DNA from: Variovorax sp. MHTC-1
Lineage (GTDB): Bacteria; Pseudomonadota; Gammaproteobacteria; Burkholderiales; Burkholderiaceae_C
Direction: 5' to 3'
Length of the DNA: 64,000 nucleotides
Assembly (NCBI RefSeq): GCF_003984645.1
Contig: NZ_RWKI01000021.1
Span: 18,887 to 82,886, forward strand
Part shown: positions 34,490 to 42,821 of the stretch, one piece after another
How the letters are laid out: each line of letters opens with the position of its first letter
Numbering within the stretch: position 1 is the first letter of the stretch
The notes under the pieces: model-generated
Told to the model about the DNA's origin: nothing
Seen by the model: the letters and a program-made list of their open reading frames with translations, nothing else
The model's database searches: none
Translations under genes and position numbers: made by a program

Positions 34490-35761
34490 ATGCACCCCAA
34501 AGCCCTTCTCGAGGCCTGCGCCGATCTGGTCGGCCTCGTCCTGAAATTCGATCATCCTGCCGACCAGGTCGTTTCCCGCTTCTTTCGTGAGCACCGTGAG
34601 TTCGGGCCCCGGGAGCGCGCCACGCTCGCCGAGACGGTCTACACCGTGTTGCGCAAGAAGCTGCTGTTCGATCATCTGTCGCCCTCCGGCAGCGGGCCGA
34701 AGGAACGGCGCATGGCCATTCTCGGATTCCATGGCCCGCGCGATTTTTTGAAGAGCGCACTCAACGACGCGGAAAAGCGCTGGCTCGACAACTGCGACGC
34801 TGTCAAGCCCGACGACCTGCTGGAGCGCCACCGGCACAACCTGCCCGAGTGGCTGGTGGCGCCGCTCAAGGCGCAGCTGGGCGCCGAATTCTGGCCGCTG
34901 ATGGAAAGCCTGCAGCAGCCCGCGCCGCTCGATTTGCGGGTCAACGCGCTCACCGACAAGCGCCCCGACGTGCAGAAAGAGCTTGCGCTGGCCGCCATCA
35001 AGGCGGTCGCGACGCCGTTCTCGCCCTGGGGCCTGCGCATCGACGGCAAGCCGGCGCTCACCAAGCTGGACGCTTTTGCGCGAGGCGCGGTCGAGGTGCA
35101 GGACGAGGGCTCACAGCTGCTGGCGCTGCTGCTCGATGCCAAGCGCGGCGAGATGGTGGTGGACTTCTGCGCCGGCGCGGGCGGCAAGACGCTTGCCATC
35201 GGGGCCACGATGCGCAACACCGGCCGGCTCTATGCATTCGACACCTCGGCGCACCGGCTCGATGCTCTCAAGCCACGCCTGGCGCGCAGCAAGCTCTCGA
35301 ACGTGCATCCCGCTGCCATCGCCCACGAGCGCGACGAGCGCGTCAAGCGCCTGGCCGGCAAGATCGACCGGGTGCTGGTCGATGCGCCCTGCTCGGGCCT
35401 GGGTACCCTGCGGCGCAATCCGGACCTCAAGTGGCGGCAGTCGCCGAAGTCGGTCGAGGAACTCACTGCGAAGCAGACGGCGATCCTGCAGAGCGCGGCA
35501 CGGCTCGTCAAATCGGGTGGCCGCCTCGTCTACGCCACCTGCAGCGTGCTGCCGGAGGAAAACGAGGCCATCGCCGAGGCTTTCGGCGCCGCCAACCCGG
35601 ATTTCCTGCCGCAGGACGCCGTGGATCTGCTGACCGGGCTGAAGGTCGCGGGCGCCGAGGGTCTGGCTGCCGGAGGGGAGGGGGGCAAACGCTATCTGCG
35701 CCTCTGGCCGCACCGTCATGCCACCGATGGATTCTTTGCCGCGGTCTGGAATCGGAAATAG
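34490..35761 (+). CDS. RsmB/NOP2-type RNA (cytosine-5) methyltransferase
   Basis: SAM-dependent rRNA m5C methyltransferase, 423 aa. The N-terminal NusB-like helical domain (about 1-140) is followed by the methyltransferase domain. The SAM loop is DFCAGAGGKTLAIG, with catalytic Cys301 in DAPCSGLG and product-releasing Cys351 in YATCSVLPEEN. The C-terminus FFAAVWNRK is typical. It starts 12 bp after the M48 stop with GGGGGC upstream and is probably cotranscribed or has the promoter-like ACAATGG just before. A 16S rRNA C967 target is likely by homology but not proven. Confidence 0.93.
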   Translation: MHPKALLEACADLVGLVLKFDHPADQVVSRFFREHREFGPRERATLAETVYTVLRKKLLFDHLSPSGSGPKERRMAILGFHGPRDFLKSALNDAEKRWLDNCDAVKPDDLLERHRHNLPEWLVAPLKAQLGAEFWPLMESLQQPAPLDLRVNALTDKRPDVQKELALAAIKAVATPFSPWGLRIDGKPALTKLDAFARGAVEVQDEGSQLLALLLDAKRGEMVVDFCAGAGGKTLAIGATMRNTGRLYAFDTSAHRLDALKPRLARSKLSNVHPAAIAHERDERVKRLAGKIDRVLVDAPCSGLGTLRRNPDLKWRQSPKSVEELTAKQTAILQSAARLVKSGGRLVYATCSVLPEENEAIAEAFGAANPDFLPQDAVDLLTGLKVAGAEGLAAGGEGGKRYLRLWPHRHATDGFFAAVWNRK

Positions 35762-35892
35762 GCGCGAAGACCCAAAGAAGAGAGATAACTCGCGATGGAT
35801 CAAGGATTTAGCCCCCTTTTCGGGGCAGAAGCCTTAAAATCACAGGTTACCTGAAGGCTGCACCTTCGTGCGGCCATGGAGTACCGAACTCA

Positions 35893-37107
35893 ATGTTGCT
35901 TCCTGACTCTGCCGTTCTCAGCGCGGCCATCGACTGGCTCGGACACGGCTTGTGGGATCTCACGTGGTGGCAGGTCGTGCTGTACACGCTGCTCACTACG
36001 CACATCACGATCGCTGCGGTCACGATCTTCCTGCACCGCACGCAGACGCACCGGGCCATGGATCTGGGCCCGATTCCTTCGCATTTCTTCCGTTTCTGGC
36101 TCTGGCTGGGCACCGGCATGGTGACCAAGGAGTGGGTGGCGATTCACCGCAAGCACCACGCCAAGTGCGAAACCGAAGAAGACCCGCACAGCCCGCAAGT
36201 CCGTGGTATCGACCAAGTGCTGTGGCGCGGCGCCGAGCTCTATCGTGCCGAGTCGAAGAACAAGGAAACGATGGAGCGCTACGGTCACGGCACGCCTGAC
36301 GACTGGCTCGAGCGCAACCTCTATTCGCGCTACAGCTGGCAGGGCGTGGGCCTGATGCTGGTGATCAACCTGGCGCTCTTCGGCGCGCTCGGCATGGCCG
36401 TGTGGGCGGTTCAGATGCTCTGGATCCCGATCACGGCGGCCGGCGTCATCAACGGCATTGGCCATTACTGGGGCTATCGCAACTTCGAGGCACCCGACGC
36501 CAGCCGCAACATCATGCCCTGGGGCCTGATCATCGGCGGCGAGGAACTGCACAACAACCATCACACGTATCCGACTTCGGCGAAGTTCTCCGTCAAGAAA
36601 TACGAGTTCGACATCGGCTGGGTCTATATCCGCATGATGCAGACGATCGGCTGGGCCAAGGTCAAGAAGGTGCCGCCGAAGATGCAGCTGGGCGACATCC
36701 AGCCGGTGGCCGACCAGAAGACGCTCGAAGCCGTCATCGCCAATCGCTACGAAGTGATGGCCGGTTATGCGCGTGAAATGCGTCGCGCCACCAAGGCAGA
36801 GCTGGCAACGCTCAAGGCCAAGGGCGCCGACCTGTCGGTGCTGAAGGCCGCCAAGCGCTGGCTGCATCGCGACGACGACAAGGTGCCGGCGGCCGCGCGT
36901 TTGAATCTCGTGCAGGCGCGTGCCGCACACCCGGTGCTCGACAAGATGGTGACGATGCGCGAAGAACTTCGCCAACTATGGCTCAACACCTCGCAGTCGC
37001 GCGAACAACTGGCCGCCGACCTGGCCGCCTGGTGCCATCGTGCGGAAGCCAGCGGCATTGCAGGGTTGCGAGAGTTCTCCACCCGTCTGCGCGCGGCGCG
37101 CGCCTGA
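35893..37107 (+). CDS. Acyl-CoA / fatty-acid desaturase (di-iron)
   Basis: Membrane-bound di-iron desaturase, 404 aa, introducing a double bond (probably delta-9) into fatty acyl chains. The three histidine boxes are HRTQTHR (48-54), HRKHH (85-89) and HNNHH (220-224). At least two hydrophobic hairpins span the membrane. An unusual charged C-terminal tail of about 110 residues follows the third box. The upstream gap contains a small GC hairpin followed by TAAAAT. A terminator follows. Likely used to adjust membrane fluidity. Confidence 0.93.
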   Translation: MLLPDSAVLSAAIDWLGHGLWDLTWWQVVLYTLLTTHITIAAVTIFLHRTQTHRAMDLGPIPSHFFRFWLWLGTGMVTKEWVAIHRKHHAKCETEEDPHSPQVRGIDQVLWRGAELYRAESKNKETMERYGHGTPDDWLERNLYSRYSWQGVGLMLVINLALFGALGMAVWAVQMLWIPITAAGVINGIGHYWGYRNFEAPDASRNIMPWGLIIGGEELHNNHHTYPTSAKFSVKKYEFDIGWVYIRMMQTIGWAKVKKVPPKMQLGDIQPVADQKTLEAVIANRYEVMAGYAREMRRATKAELATLKAKGADLSVLKAAKRWLHRDDDKVPAAARLNLVQARAAHPVLDKMVTMREELRQLWLNTSQSREQLAADLAAWCHRAEASGIAGLREFSTRLRAARA

Positions 37108-37132
37108 CGCGCGGCGGTCTCCGCTCCGTTCC

Positions 37133-37160
37133 AAAGCCGGCCTGCGGGGCCGGCTTTTTT
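37133..37160 (+). terminator. Intrinsic terminator of the desaturase gene
   Basis: 10-bp stem AAAGCCGGCC / GGCCGGCTTT with a 5-nt loop, extending into T6. It begins 25 bp after the desaturase stop. Confidence 0.9.
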
Positions 37161-37197
37161 CTGGATGCTGCATGCTGGTCGATGGAACGCAGACAAC

Positions 37198-37228
37198 AAA
37201 AAACCCGCTGGATCGCAGCGGGTTTTTT
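37198..37228. terminator. Bidirectional terminator between desaturase and rpmG
   Basis: 12-bp stem AAAAAACCCGCT / AGCGGGTTTTTT with a 7-nt loop; A- and T-tracts on both sides let it work in both directions. It is mainly the terminator of rpmB-rpmG (minus strand), with a backup role for the desaturase transcript. Confidence 0.9.
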
Positions 37229-37244
37229 GCTTAAATCGGCCGAA

Positions 37245-37418
37245 TTACTTCAGCTTGATTTCCTTGTACTCGACGTGCTTGCGCGCCTTCGGGTCGAACT
37301 TCATGATCGACATCTTCTCGGGCATCGTCTTCTTGTTCTTGCTGGTCGTGTAGAAATGGCCGGTACCCGCGGTGGATTCCAGCTTGATCTTTTCGCGTCC
37401 GCCTTTGCTCGTTGCCAT
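37245..37418 (-). CDS. rpmG: 50S ribosomal protein L33 (zinc-free form)
   Basis: 57-aa ribosomal protein with start MATSKGGREKIKLEST. It is typical of the family (GTGHFYTTSKNKKTMPEKMSIMKFDP, KHVEYKEIKLK). It has no cysteines, so it is the zinc-independent C-minus form. It follows rpmB with an 11-bp gap, the conserved rpmB-rpmG operon. Confidence 0.97.
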   Translation of the reverse strand: MATSKGGREKIKLESTAGTGHFYTTSKNKKTMPEKMSIMKFDPKARKHVEYKEIKLK

Positions 37419-37429
37419 GATTCAGCTCC

Positions 37430-37663
37430 TTAAGCTTGGCCGCGTGCACGCAGGTCTGCGAGCACGGCGTCGATGCCGTTTTTGTCGATCAGGCGCAAAG
37501 CGGCGCTCGAAACACGCAGGCGCACCCAGCGATTTTCGGTCTCGACCCAGAAACGGCGGTATTGCAGGTTCGGCAGGAACCGGCGCTTGGTTTTGTTGTT
37601 TGCGTGGGAAACGTTGTTTCCGACCATCGGGCCTTTGCCCGTTACGTCGCATACGCGTGCCAT
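37430..37663 (-). CDS. rpmB: 50S ribosomal protein L28
   Basis: 77-aa ribosomal protein; start MARVCDVTGKGPMVGNNVSH at 37663, with KTKRRFLPNLQYRRFWV in the middle and IDKNGIDAVLADLRARGQ at the end. First gene of the rpmB-rpmG operon. The consensus promoter is about 150 bp upstream, so the mRNA has a long 5' leader that may carry autoregulation. Confidence 0.97.
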   Translation of the reverse strand: MARVCDVTGKGPMVGNNVSHANNKTKRRFLPNLQYRRFWVETENRWVRLRVSSAALRLIDKNGIDAVLADLRARGQA

Positions 37664-37815
37664 GTGGACACTCTTTCTTGAAACAGCTGGCACCGGCGCA
37701 AGGGGATTGCGGGGTGGTTTGCAGCTTGACCTCGCCAGAAACGGGTGGCGGTACCCCGGCTTGCCGTGAATTCCCGGCCCCCCAAAAGAAGAGGCCGAAT
37801 TCGGCAAAGCCTTGG

Positions 37816-37846
37816 ATTATAGCCTCATGGCCGGCGAACGGCTCAA
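37816..37846 (-). promoter_or_regulatory. Predicted sigma70 promoter of rpmB-rpmG
   Basis: Perfect -10 TATAAT (minus strand, 37821-37816) and a TTGAGC -35 at 37846-37841 with 19-bp spacing. The -35 overlaps the last codons of trxB. It would give a leader of about 145 nt before the rpmB start. Confidence 0.55.
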
Positions 37847-38805
37847 AGCGTGCCGTCCTGCTCCAGGAAGCGCTGCGCGTCGAGCGCCGCCATGCAGCCG
37901 GTGCCGGCGCTGGTGATGGCTTGGCGATACACGTGGTCTTGCACGTCGCCGGCAGCGAAAACGCCCGGAACGCTGGTCATGGTCGCAAAGCCCTGAAGAC
38001 CCGAGCGGGTGAGGATGTAGCCGTCCTTCATCTCGACCTGGCCTTGGAAGATGTCCGTGTTCGGGTGGTGGCCGATGGCGATGAAGCAGCCCTTGAGGTC
38101 GATCCGCTCCGTCGCGCCGGTCTGAGTGTTCTTGAGGCGGATGCCGGTGACGCCGGTGTCGTCGCCCAGCACTTCGTCCAGCGTGTTGTGCACCTTGAGC
38201 TCGATCTTGCCTTCGGCGGCCTTTTCGTGGAGCTTGTCGATCAGGATCGGCTCGGCGCGGAACTTGTCGCGACGATGCACCAGCGTGACTTTCTTGGCGA
38301 TGTTCGACAGGTAGAGCGCCTCTTCGACCGCGGTATTGCCGCCGCCGACCACACAGACTTCCTGATCGCGGTAGAAGAAGCCGTCGCAGGTCGCGCAGCC
38401 CGAGACGCCGCGGCCCATGAAGTGCTGCTCGGAGTCGAGCCCGAGGTACTTGGCCGAAGCGCCCGTGGCGATCACGAGCGCATCGCAGGTGTAGGTGCCG
38501 CTGTCGCCGGTCAGGGTGAAGGGGCGCTTGCTCAGGTCGACCTTGTTGATGTGATCGAACACGATCTCTGTCTTGAAACGCTCGGCATGCTCCAGGAAGC
38601 GCTGCATGAGGTCGGGGCCTTGTACGCCATGCACGTCGGCCGGCCAATTGTCGACGTCGGTGGTCGTCATCAGCTGGCCGCCCTGGGCGATGCCGGTGAT
38701 CAACATGGGTTGAAGGTTGGCGCGGGCCGCATAGACGGCGGCGGTATAACCGGCCGGGCCGGAGCCGAGAATGAGAACCTTCGCGTGGCGTGGGGAGGAC
38801 GACAT
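37843..38805 (-). CDS. trxB: Thioredoxin-disulfide reductase
   Basis: NADPH-dependent flavoenzyme reducing thioredoxin, 320 aa. The FAD-binding GSGPAGYTAAVYAARA is at the N-terminus, the redox motif CATC spans C137 and C140, the NADPH motif is GGGNTAVEEAL, and the C-terminal FAD-binding segment is GVFAAGDVQD. Start MSSSPRHAKVLILGSGPAG at 38805. Divergent from the Crp/Fnr-like gene with a 163-bp intergenic region that holds an inverted repeat. Confidence 0.98.
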   Translation of the reverse strand: MSSSPRHAKVLILGSGPAGYTAAVYAARANLQPMLITGIAQGGQLMTTTDVDNWPADVHGVQGPDLMQRFLEHAERFKTEIVFDHINKVDLSKRPFTLTGDSGTYTCDALVIATGASAKYLGLDSEQHFMGRGVSGCATCDGFFYRDQEVCVVGGGNTAVEEALYLSNIAKKVTLVHRRDKFRAEPILIDKLHEKAAEGKIELKVHNTLDEVLGDDTGVTGIRLKNTQTGATERIDLKGCFIAIGHHPNTDIFQGQVEMKDGYILTRSGLQGFATMTSVPGVFAAGDVQDHVYRQAITSAGTGCMAALDAQRFLEQDGTL

Positions 38806-38852
38806 GAGTAGAAAACCTAGGATTGACGCTGCATCAGCGTGTACATTTTCAG

Positions 38853-38875
38853 GGTGATAGATATGGAGTATCACC
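38853..38875. promoter_or_regulatory. Inverted repeat between trxB and crp-type gene
   Basis: GGTGATA and TATCACC arms with a 9-bp spacer, centred about 60 bp from the trxB start and 105 bp from the regulator start. The half-sites resemble Crp/Fnr boxes (GTGA/TCAC), but the spacing is longer than the standard Crp or Fnr site. Possibly the binding site of the adjacent regulator. Confidence 0.5.
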
Positions 38876-38968
38876 GTTCGGTTCAAGACCGGGCGTGGGC
38901 TGTTTTCAATGCGTGCGATTGTATTAATGCATGGGCTTCTCGATCGCGCGGAATTCGGGGATTGATGA

Positions 38969-39643
38969 ATGTCGATGCTGTCCAATCTTGAATTGCTCCG
39001 CCGCGTACCTTTGTTCGCTGCGTTGACGCCAACCCAGTCTGCGAGCATTGCCGACGCGATCATCAAGAAGCGCTTCAAGCGGGCCGAGGCGGTGGTCGAA
39101 CAAGGGAAGAAGTCGGACGCGCTCTACATCATCCTGACCGGTCGCGCCCGGGTGATGAGTACGGACAGCCGTGGTCGCGAAGTCATTCTCGCGACGCTGC
39201 ATCCCGGCGACTACATCGGCGAGATGAGCATGATCGACGACGAGCCGCATTCCGCCACCGTGCGCACCGAGGTCCAGACCGATGTGCTGATGCTCGGCCG
39301 CGAAGCCTTTGCACGTTGCCTGCCCGAGAACTCCTCGATGTCCTACAACATCATGCGGGGCCTCGTTGCGCGGCTGCGTCACGCGGACCGCAAGATCGAA
39401 TCGCTCGCGCTGATGGACGTTTACGGCCGAGTGGCGCGTTCGCTGCTCGAGTTCGCGGTCGACGACGGCGCGGGCAATCTCAAGGTGCGTGACAAGATCT
39501 CGCGCCAGGACCTGGCCAAGATGGTCGGCGCTTCGCGCGAAATGGTGAGCCGGGTCATGAAGGACCTCGAAGAGCGCGGCTTCGTCCAGACGCAGCCCGA
39601 CGGCTCGATGATCGTCAAGGAACGGCTCTCATCGCTCGCCTGA
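38969..39643 (+). CDS. Crp/Fnr-family transcriptional regulator
   Basis: 224-aa regulator. A cNMP-binding-like beta-roll (about 10-125) is linked by a long helix to an HTH_Crp domain (KISRQDLAKMVGASREMVSRVMKDLEERGFV). No N-terminal Fe-S cysteines, so it is not a classical FNR. In the phosphate-binding cassette GEMSMIDDEPHSAT, E85 and S95 are kept but the Arg that contacts cAMP phosphate is His94, so the ligand may differ or be absent. ATG 38969 or 38975 are both possible. Lies between trxB and ftsK. Confidence 0.9.
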   Translation: MSMLSNLELLRRVPLFAALTPTQSASIADAIIKKRFKRAEAVVEQGKKSDALYIILTGRARVMSTDSRGREVILATLHPGDYIGEMSMIDDEPHSATVRTEVQTDVLMLGREAFARCLPENSSMSYNIMRGLVARLRHADRKIESLALMDVYGRVARSLLEFAVDDGAGNLKVRDKISRQDLAKMVGASREMVSRVMKDLEERGFVQTQPDGSMIVKERLSSLA

Positions 39644-39773
39644 TCCTTCGGCTAGCAGCGCCGGAGTGCGCTGGCCCCTGCATCGCCGGCCCTGACAACG
39701 CGGCCGCGACTGTTTTCGTTGTAGTTTCTGCAAGCCGTCTGCCCGTTCCTGCGGGCCAGTGGCCGTGTCTTCC

Positions 39774-42152
39774 ATGACCTATTCGCTCAATACCCTTCAA
39801 TCGTCCACATCGGCCGAATCGCAGCCGGTGCGCTTGCGCGCCATGCGCTTCGCGCACGAGATCACGCTGATCGCCGGCTTCGTCCTGCTGCTTTACTGGC
39901 TGCTCGCGATGTTGAGCTTCACGCCCTCGGATGCGGCCTGGTCAACCTCGGGCACCGGCGGCGAGATCAAGAACTGGGGCGGCCGCATTGGCGCCTGGCT
40001 GGCCGACGCCAGCTATTTCCTGGCCGGTTACTCGGTCTGGTGGTGCCTGGCAGCGGGCTTGCGCGTGTGGTTGTCTTCTCTGGCCGGCTGGTTGCGCGGC
40101 GGTGAGCCGACGCCCGCCGATCAGCCGCCGCGGGGCCGCTTCAACCGCAGTCGCCTGGCGTTCTGGTTCGGCCTGGTGCTGCTGCTGTGCGCCAGCGCGA
40201 TGCTCGAATGGTCGCGTCTTTATCGGCTGGAATTCCATCTGCCCGGGCATGGCGGCGGCGTGCTCGGCTATCTGGTCGGGCCGCTTGGCGTGAAGTGGAT
40301 GGGCTTCACCGGTTCGGCGCTGATCGCCATTGCTGCCGGCGTGATCGGCTCGGCGCTCGTGTTCCGCTTCTCGTGGAGTCATATCGCCGAGCGCATCGGC
40401 TCTCGTCTCTATTCGCTGTTCGAACTGCGCCGCGAAAAACGCGAGATCGCCGAAGACATCGCGATGGGGAAGAGAGCGGTGCGCGAGCGCGAAGAGCTGG
40501 CGGAGCAGGGCGGCGAGCTCGAATCGGCCGACGAGGAGCTAAGCATCGTGCCGCGCCCCAAGCGCCGTGCGCCCTCGCCGCCGGTACAGATCGAGCCCGC
40601 GCTGACCGAGGTGCCGCGCAGCGATCGCGTGGCCAAGGAGCGTCAGAAGCCCCTGTTCCGCGAACTGCCCGACAGCAAGCTGCCGCAGGTCGACCTGCTC
40701 GACTCGGCGCAGGCGCGCCAGGAAACCGTTTCCGCCGACACGCTCGAGATGACCTCGCGCCTGATCGAGAAGAAGCTCAAGGACTTCGGCGTCGAGGTGC
40801 GCGTGGTGCTGGCTTCCCCGGGCCCGGTGATCACTCGCTACGAGATCGAGCCGGCCACCGGCGTCAAGGGGTCGCAGATCGTCAACCTTGCGAAAGACCT
40901 GGCGCGCTCGCTGTCGCTGGTGTCGATCCGCGTGGTCGAGACCATCCCCGGCAAGAACTTCATGGCGCTCGAACTGCCGAACGCCAAGCGGCAGTCGATC
41001 AAGCTCAGCGAGATCCTCGGCTCGCAGGTCTACAACGAAGGCAAGTCGATGCTCACCATGGGCCTCGGCAAGGACATCGTCGGCAACCCGGTGGTGGCCG
41101 ATCTCGCGAAGATGCCGCACGTGCTGGTGGCCGGCACCACCGGATCCGGCAAGTCGGTCGGCATCAACGCGATGATCCTGAGCCTGCTCTACAAGGCCGA
41201 GGCGCGCGACGTGCGCTTGCTGATGATCGACCCGAAGATGCTCGAAATGTCGGTCTATGAAGGCATCCCGCACCTGCTGGCGCCAGTGGTCACCGACATG
41301 CGGCAAGCGGCTCACGGCCTCAACTGGTGCGTGGCCGAGATGGAACGCCGCTACAAGCTCATGAGCAAGCTGGGCGTGCGCAACCTCGCGGGCTACAACA
41401 CCAAGATCGACGAGGCCAAGGCCCGCGAGGAGTTCATCTACAACCCCTTCAGCCTCACGCCCGACAGCCCCGAGCCGCTCGCGCGGGAGCCGCACATCGT
41501 GGTCGTGATCGACGAGCTGGCCGACCTGATGATGGTGGTCGGCAAGAAGATCGAAGAGCTGATCGCCCGACTGGCGCAGAAGGCGCGCGCCGCCGGCATC
41601 CACCTGATCCTTGCTACGCAGCGGCCCAGCGTCGACGTGATCACCGGGCTCATCAAGGCCAACATCCCGACGCGCATCGCCTTCCAGGTGTCGAGCAAGA
41701 TCGACTCGCGCACCATCCTCGACCAGATGGGCGCCGAGGCGCTGCTCGGCATGGGCGACATGCTCTACATGCCGAGCGGTACCGGCCTGCCGGTGCGCGT
41801 GCATGGCGCCTTCGTGAGCGACGAAGAAGTGCACCGTGTCGTCGCCTACCTCAAGTCACAAGGGGAGCCGGACTACATCGAAGGGGTGCTCGAAGGTGGA
41901 ACCGTCGACGGCGAAGGCGATCTACTGGGTGAAGGTGGCGGCGATGGCGGCGAGAAGGACCCGATGTACGACCAGGCGGTCGAAGTCGTGCTCAAGAACC
42001 GCAAGGCCAGCATTTCGCTGGTTCAGCGCCACCTGAAGATCGGCTACAACCGCGCCGCGCGGCTGGTCGAGGACATGGAAAACGCCGGGCTGGTGAGCGC
42101 CATGAGCGGCAGCGGCCAGCGCGAAATTCTGGTGCCCGCACGCACCGAATGA
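39774..42152 (+). CDS. ftsK: DNA translocase FtsK
   Basis: Septum-anchored DNA pump that segregates chromosome termini and activates XerCD, 792 aa. Four N-terminal membrane helices (about 30-215) and a short charged linker (about 215-290) precede the motor domain. Walker A GTTGSGKSVG is at about 454, Walker B VVVIDELADLMM at about 575. The C-terminal gamma winged-helix domain recognising KOPS is present (MYDQAVEVVLKNRKASISLVQRHLKIGYNRAARLVEDME). The linker is short compared with E. coli FtsK. The stop overlaps a potential upstream ATG for lolA. Confidence 0.96.
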   Translation: MTYSLNTLQSSTSAESQPVRLRAMRFAHEITLIAGFVLLLYWLLAMLSFTPSDAAWSTSGTGGEIKNWGGRIGAWLADASYFLAGYSVWWCLAAGLRVWLSSLAGWLRGGEPTPADQPPRGRFNRSRLAFWFGLVLLLCASAMLEWSRLYRLEFHLPGHGGGVLGYLVGPLGVKWMGFTGSALIAIAAGVIGSALVFRFSWSHIAERIGSRLYSLFELRREKREIAEDIAMGKRAVREREELAEQGGELESADEELSIVPRPKRRAPSPPVQIEPALTEVPRSDRVAKERQKPLFRELPDSKLPQVDLLDSAQARQETVSADTLEMTSRLIEKKLKDFGVEVRVVLASPGPVITRYEIEPATGVKGSQIVNLAKDLARSLSLVSIRVVETIPGKNFMALELPNAKRQSIKLSEILGSQVYNEGKSMLTMGLGKDIVGNPVVADLAKMPHVLVAGTTGSGKSVGINAMILSLLYKAEARDVRLLMIDPKMLEMSVYEGIPHLLAPVVTDMRQAAHGLNWCVAEMERRYKLMSKLGVRNLAGYNTKIDEAKAREEFIYNPFSLTPDSPEPLAREPHIVVVIDELADLMMVVGKKIEELIARLAQKARAAGIHLILATQRPSVDVITGLIKANIPTRIAFQVSSKIDSRTILDQMGAEALLGMGDMLYMPSGTGLPVRVHGAFVSDEEVHRVVAYLKSQGEPDYIEGVLEGGTVDGEGDLLGEGGGDGGEKDPMYDQAVEVVLKNRKASISLVQRHLKIGYNRAARLVEDMENAGLVSAMSGSGQREILVPARTE

Positions 42153-42169
42153 TGGGATCAGGGATGTCG

Positions 42170-42802
42170 ATGAAGAAGCTGCTCGTTGGATTGGGCTTGG
42201 CTCTTGCCGCAGGCGGTGTTTGGGCCGGCGGCATGGAACGCCTCGAAGCGTTCGTGAAGAACGTCAAGTCGGGCCGTGCCGAATTCACGCAGACCGTCAC
42301 CGCGCCAGCCAAAGATGGGCAGGCTGCGCGCGCCAAGGTGTCGAGCGGAACCTTCGAATTCCAGCGGCCCGGCAAGTTCAAGTTCGACTACAAGAAGCCC
42401 TTCGCGCAAAGCATCGTGGCCGATGGCGAGACGCTCTGGCTCTACGACGCCGACCTGAACCAGGTCACGCAGCGCAAGCAGTCGCAGGCGCTCGGCTCGA
42501 CGCCGGCCGCGTTGATTGCCGCTGCGCCCGATTTGCGAGCGCTGCAAGCCGATTTTGCGCTCGAGGCGGGCCCCGAGCGCGACGGGCTGCAATGGATCAA
42601 GGCCAGCCCCAAGAACAAGGAGGGCCAATTGCAGAACGTGCAGGTGGGCTTTCAGGGCGATGCGCTGGCGGCCCTGGAGATCCTCGACAGCTTCGGCCAG
42701 CGCTCGGTGCTGAAGTTCAGCAAGGTCGAGGTGAATCCCGCGCTGCCCGCAGCCACCTTCCAGTTCAAGGCCCCGGCCGGCGCCGACGTGATCAAGCAAT
42801 AG
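42170..42802 (+). CDS. lolA: Outer-membrane lipoprotein carrier LolA
   Basis: Periplasmic chaperone moving lipoproteins from LolCDE to LolB, 210 aa. Signal peptide MKKLLVGLGLALAAGGVWAG. The mature part shows the family RAEFTQTV, SGTFEFQRPGKFKFDYKKP and TLWLYDADLNQVT. ATG 42170 is favoured: a CAGGG sequence lies 6 nt upstream. ATG 42164 and 42149 are alternative in-frame starts, the latter overlapping the ftsK stop. The standard ftsK-lolA-rarA order supports the call. Confidence 0.96.
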   Translation: MKKLLVGLGLALAAGGVWAGGMERLEAFVKNVKSGRAEFTQTVTAPAKDGQAARAKVSSGTFEFQRPGKFKFDYKKPFAQSIVADGETLWLYDADLNQVTQRKQSQALGSTPAALIAAAPDLRALQADFALEAGPERDGLQWIKASPKNKEGQLQNVQVGFQGDALAALEILDSFGQRSVLKFSKVEVNPALPAATFQFKAPAGADVIKQ

Positions 42803-42821
42803 CGCCGGGCGGCGGGCTTCC

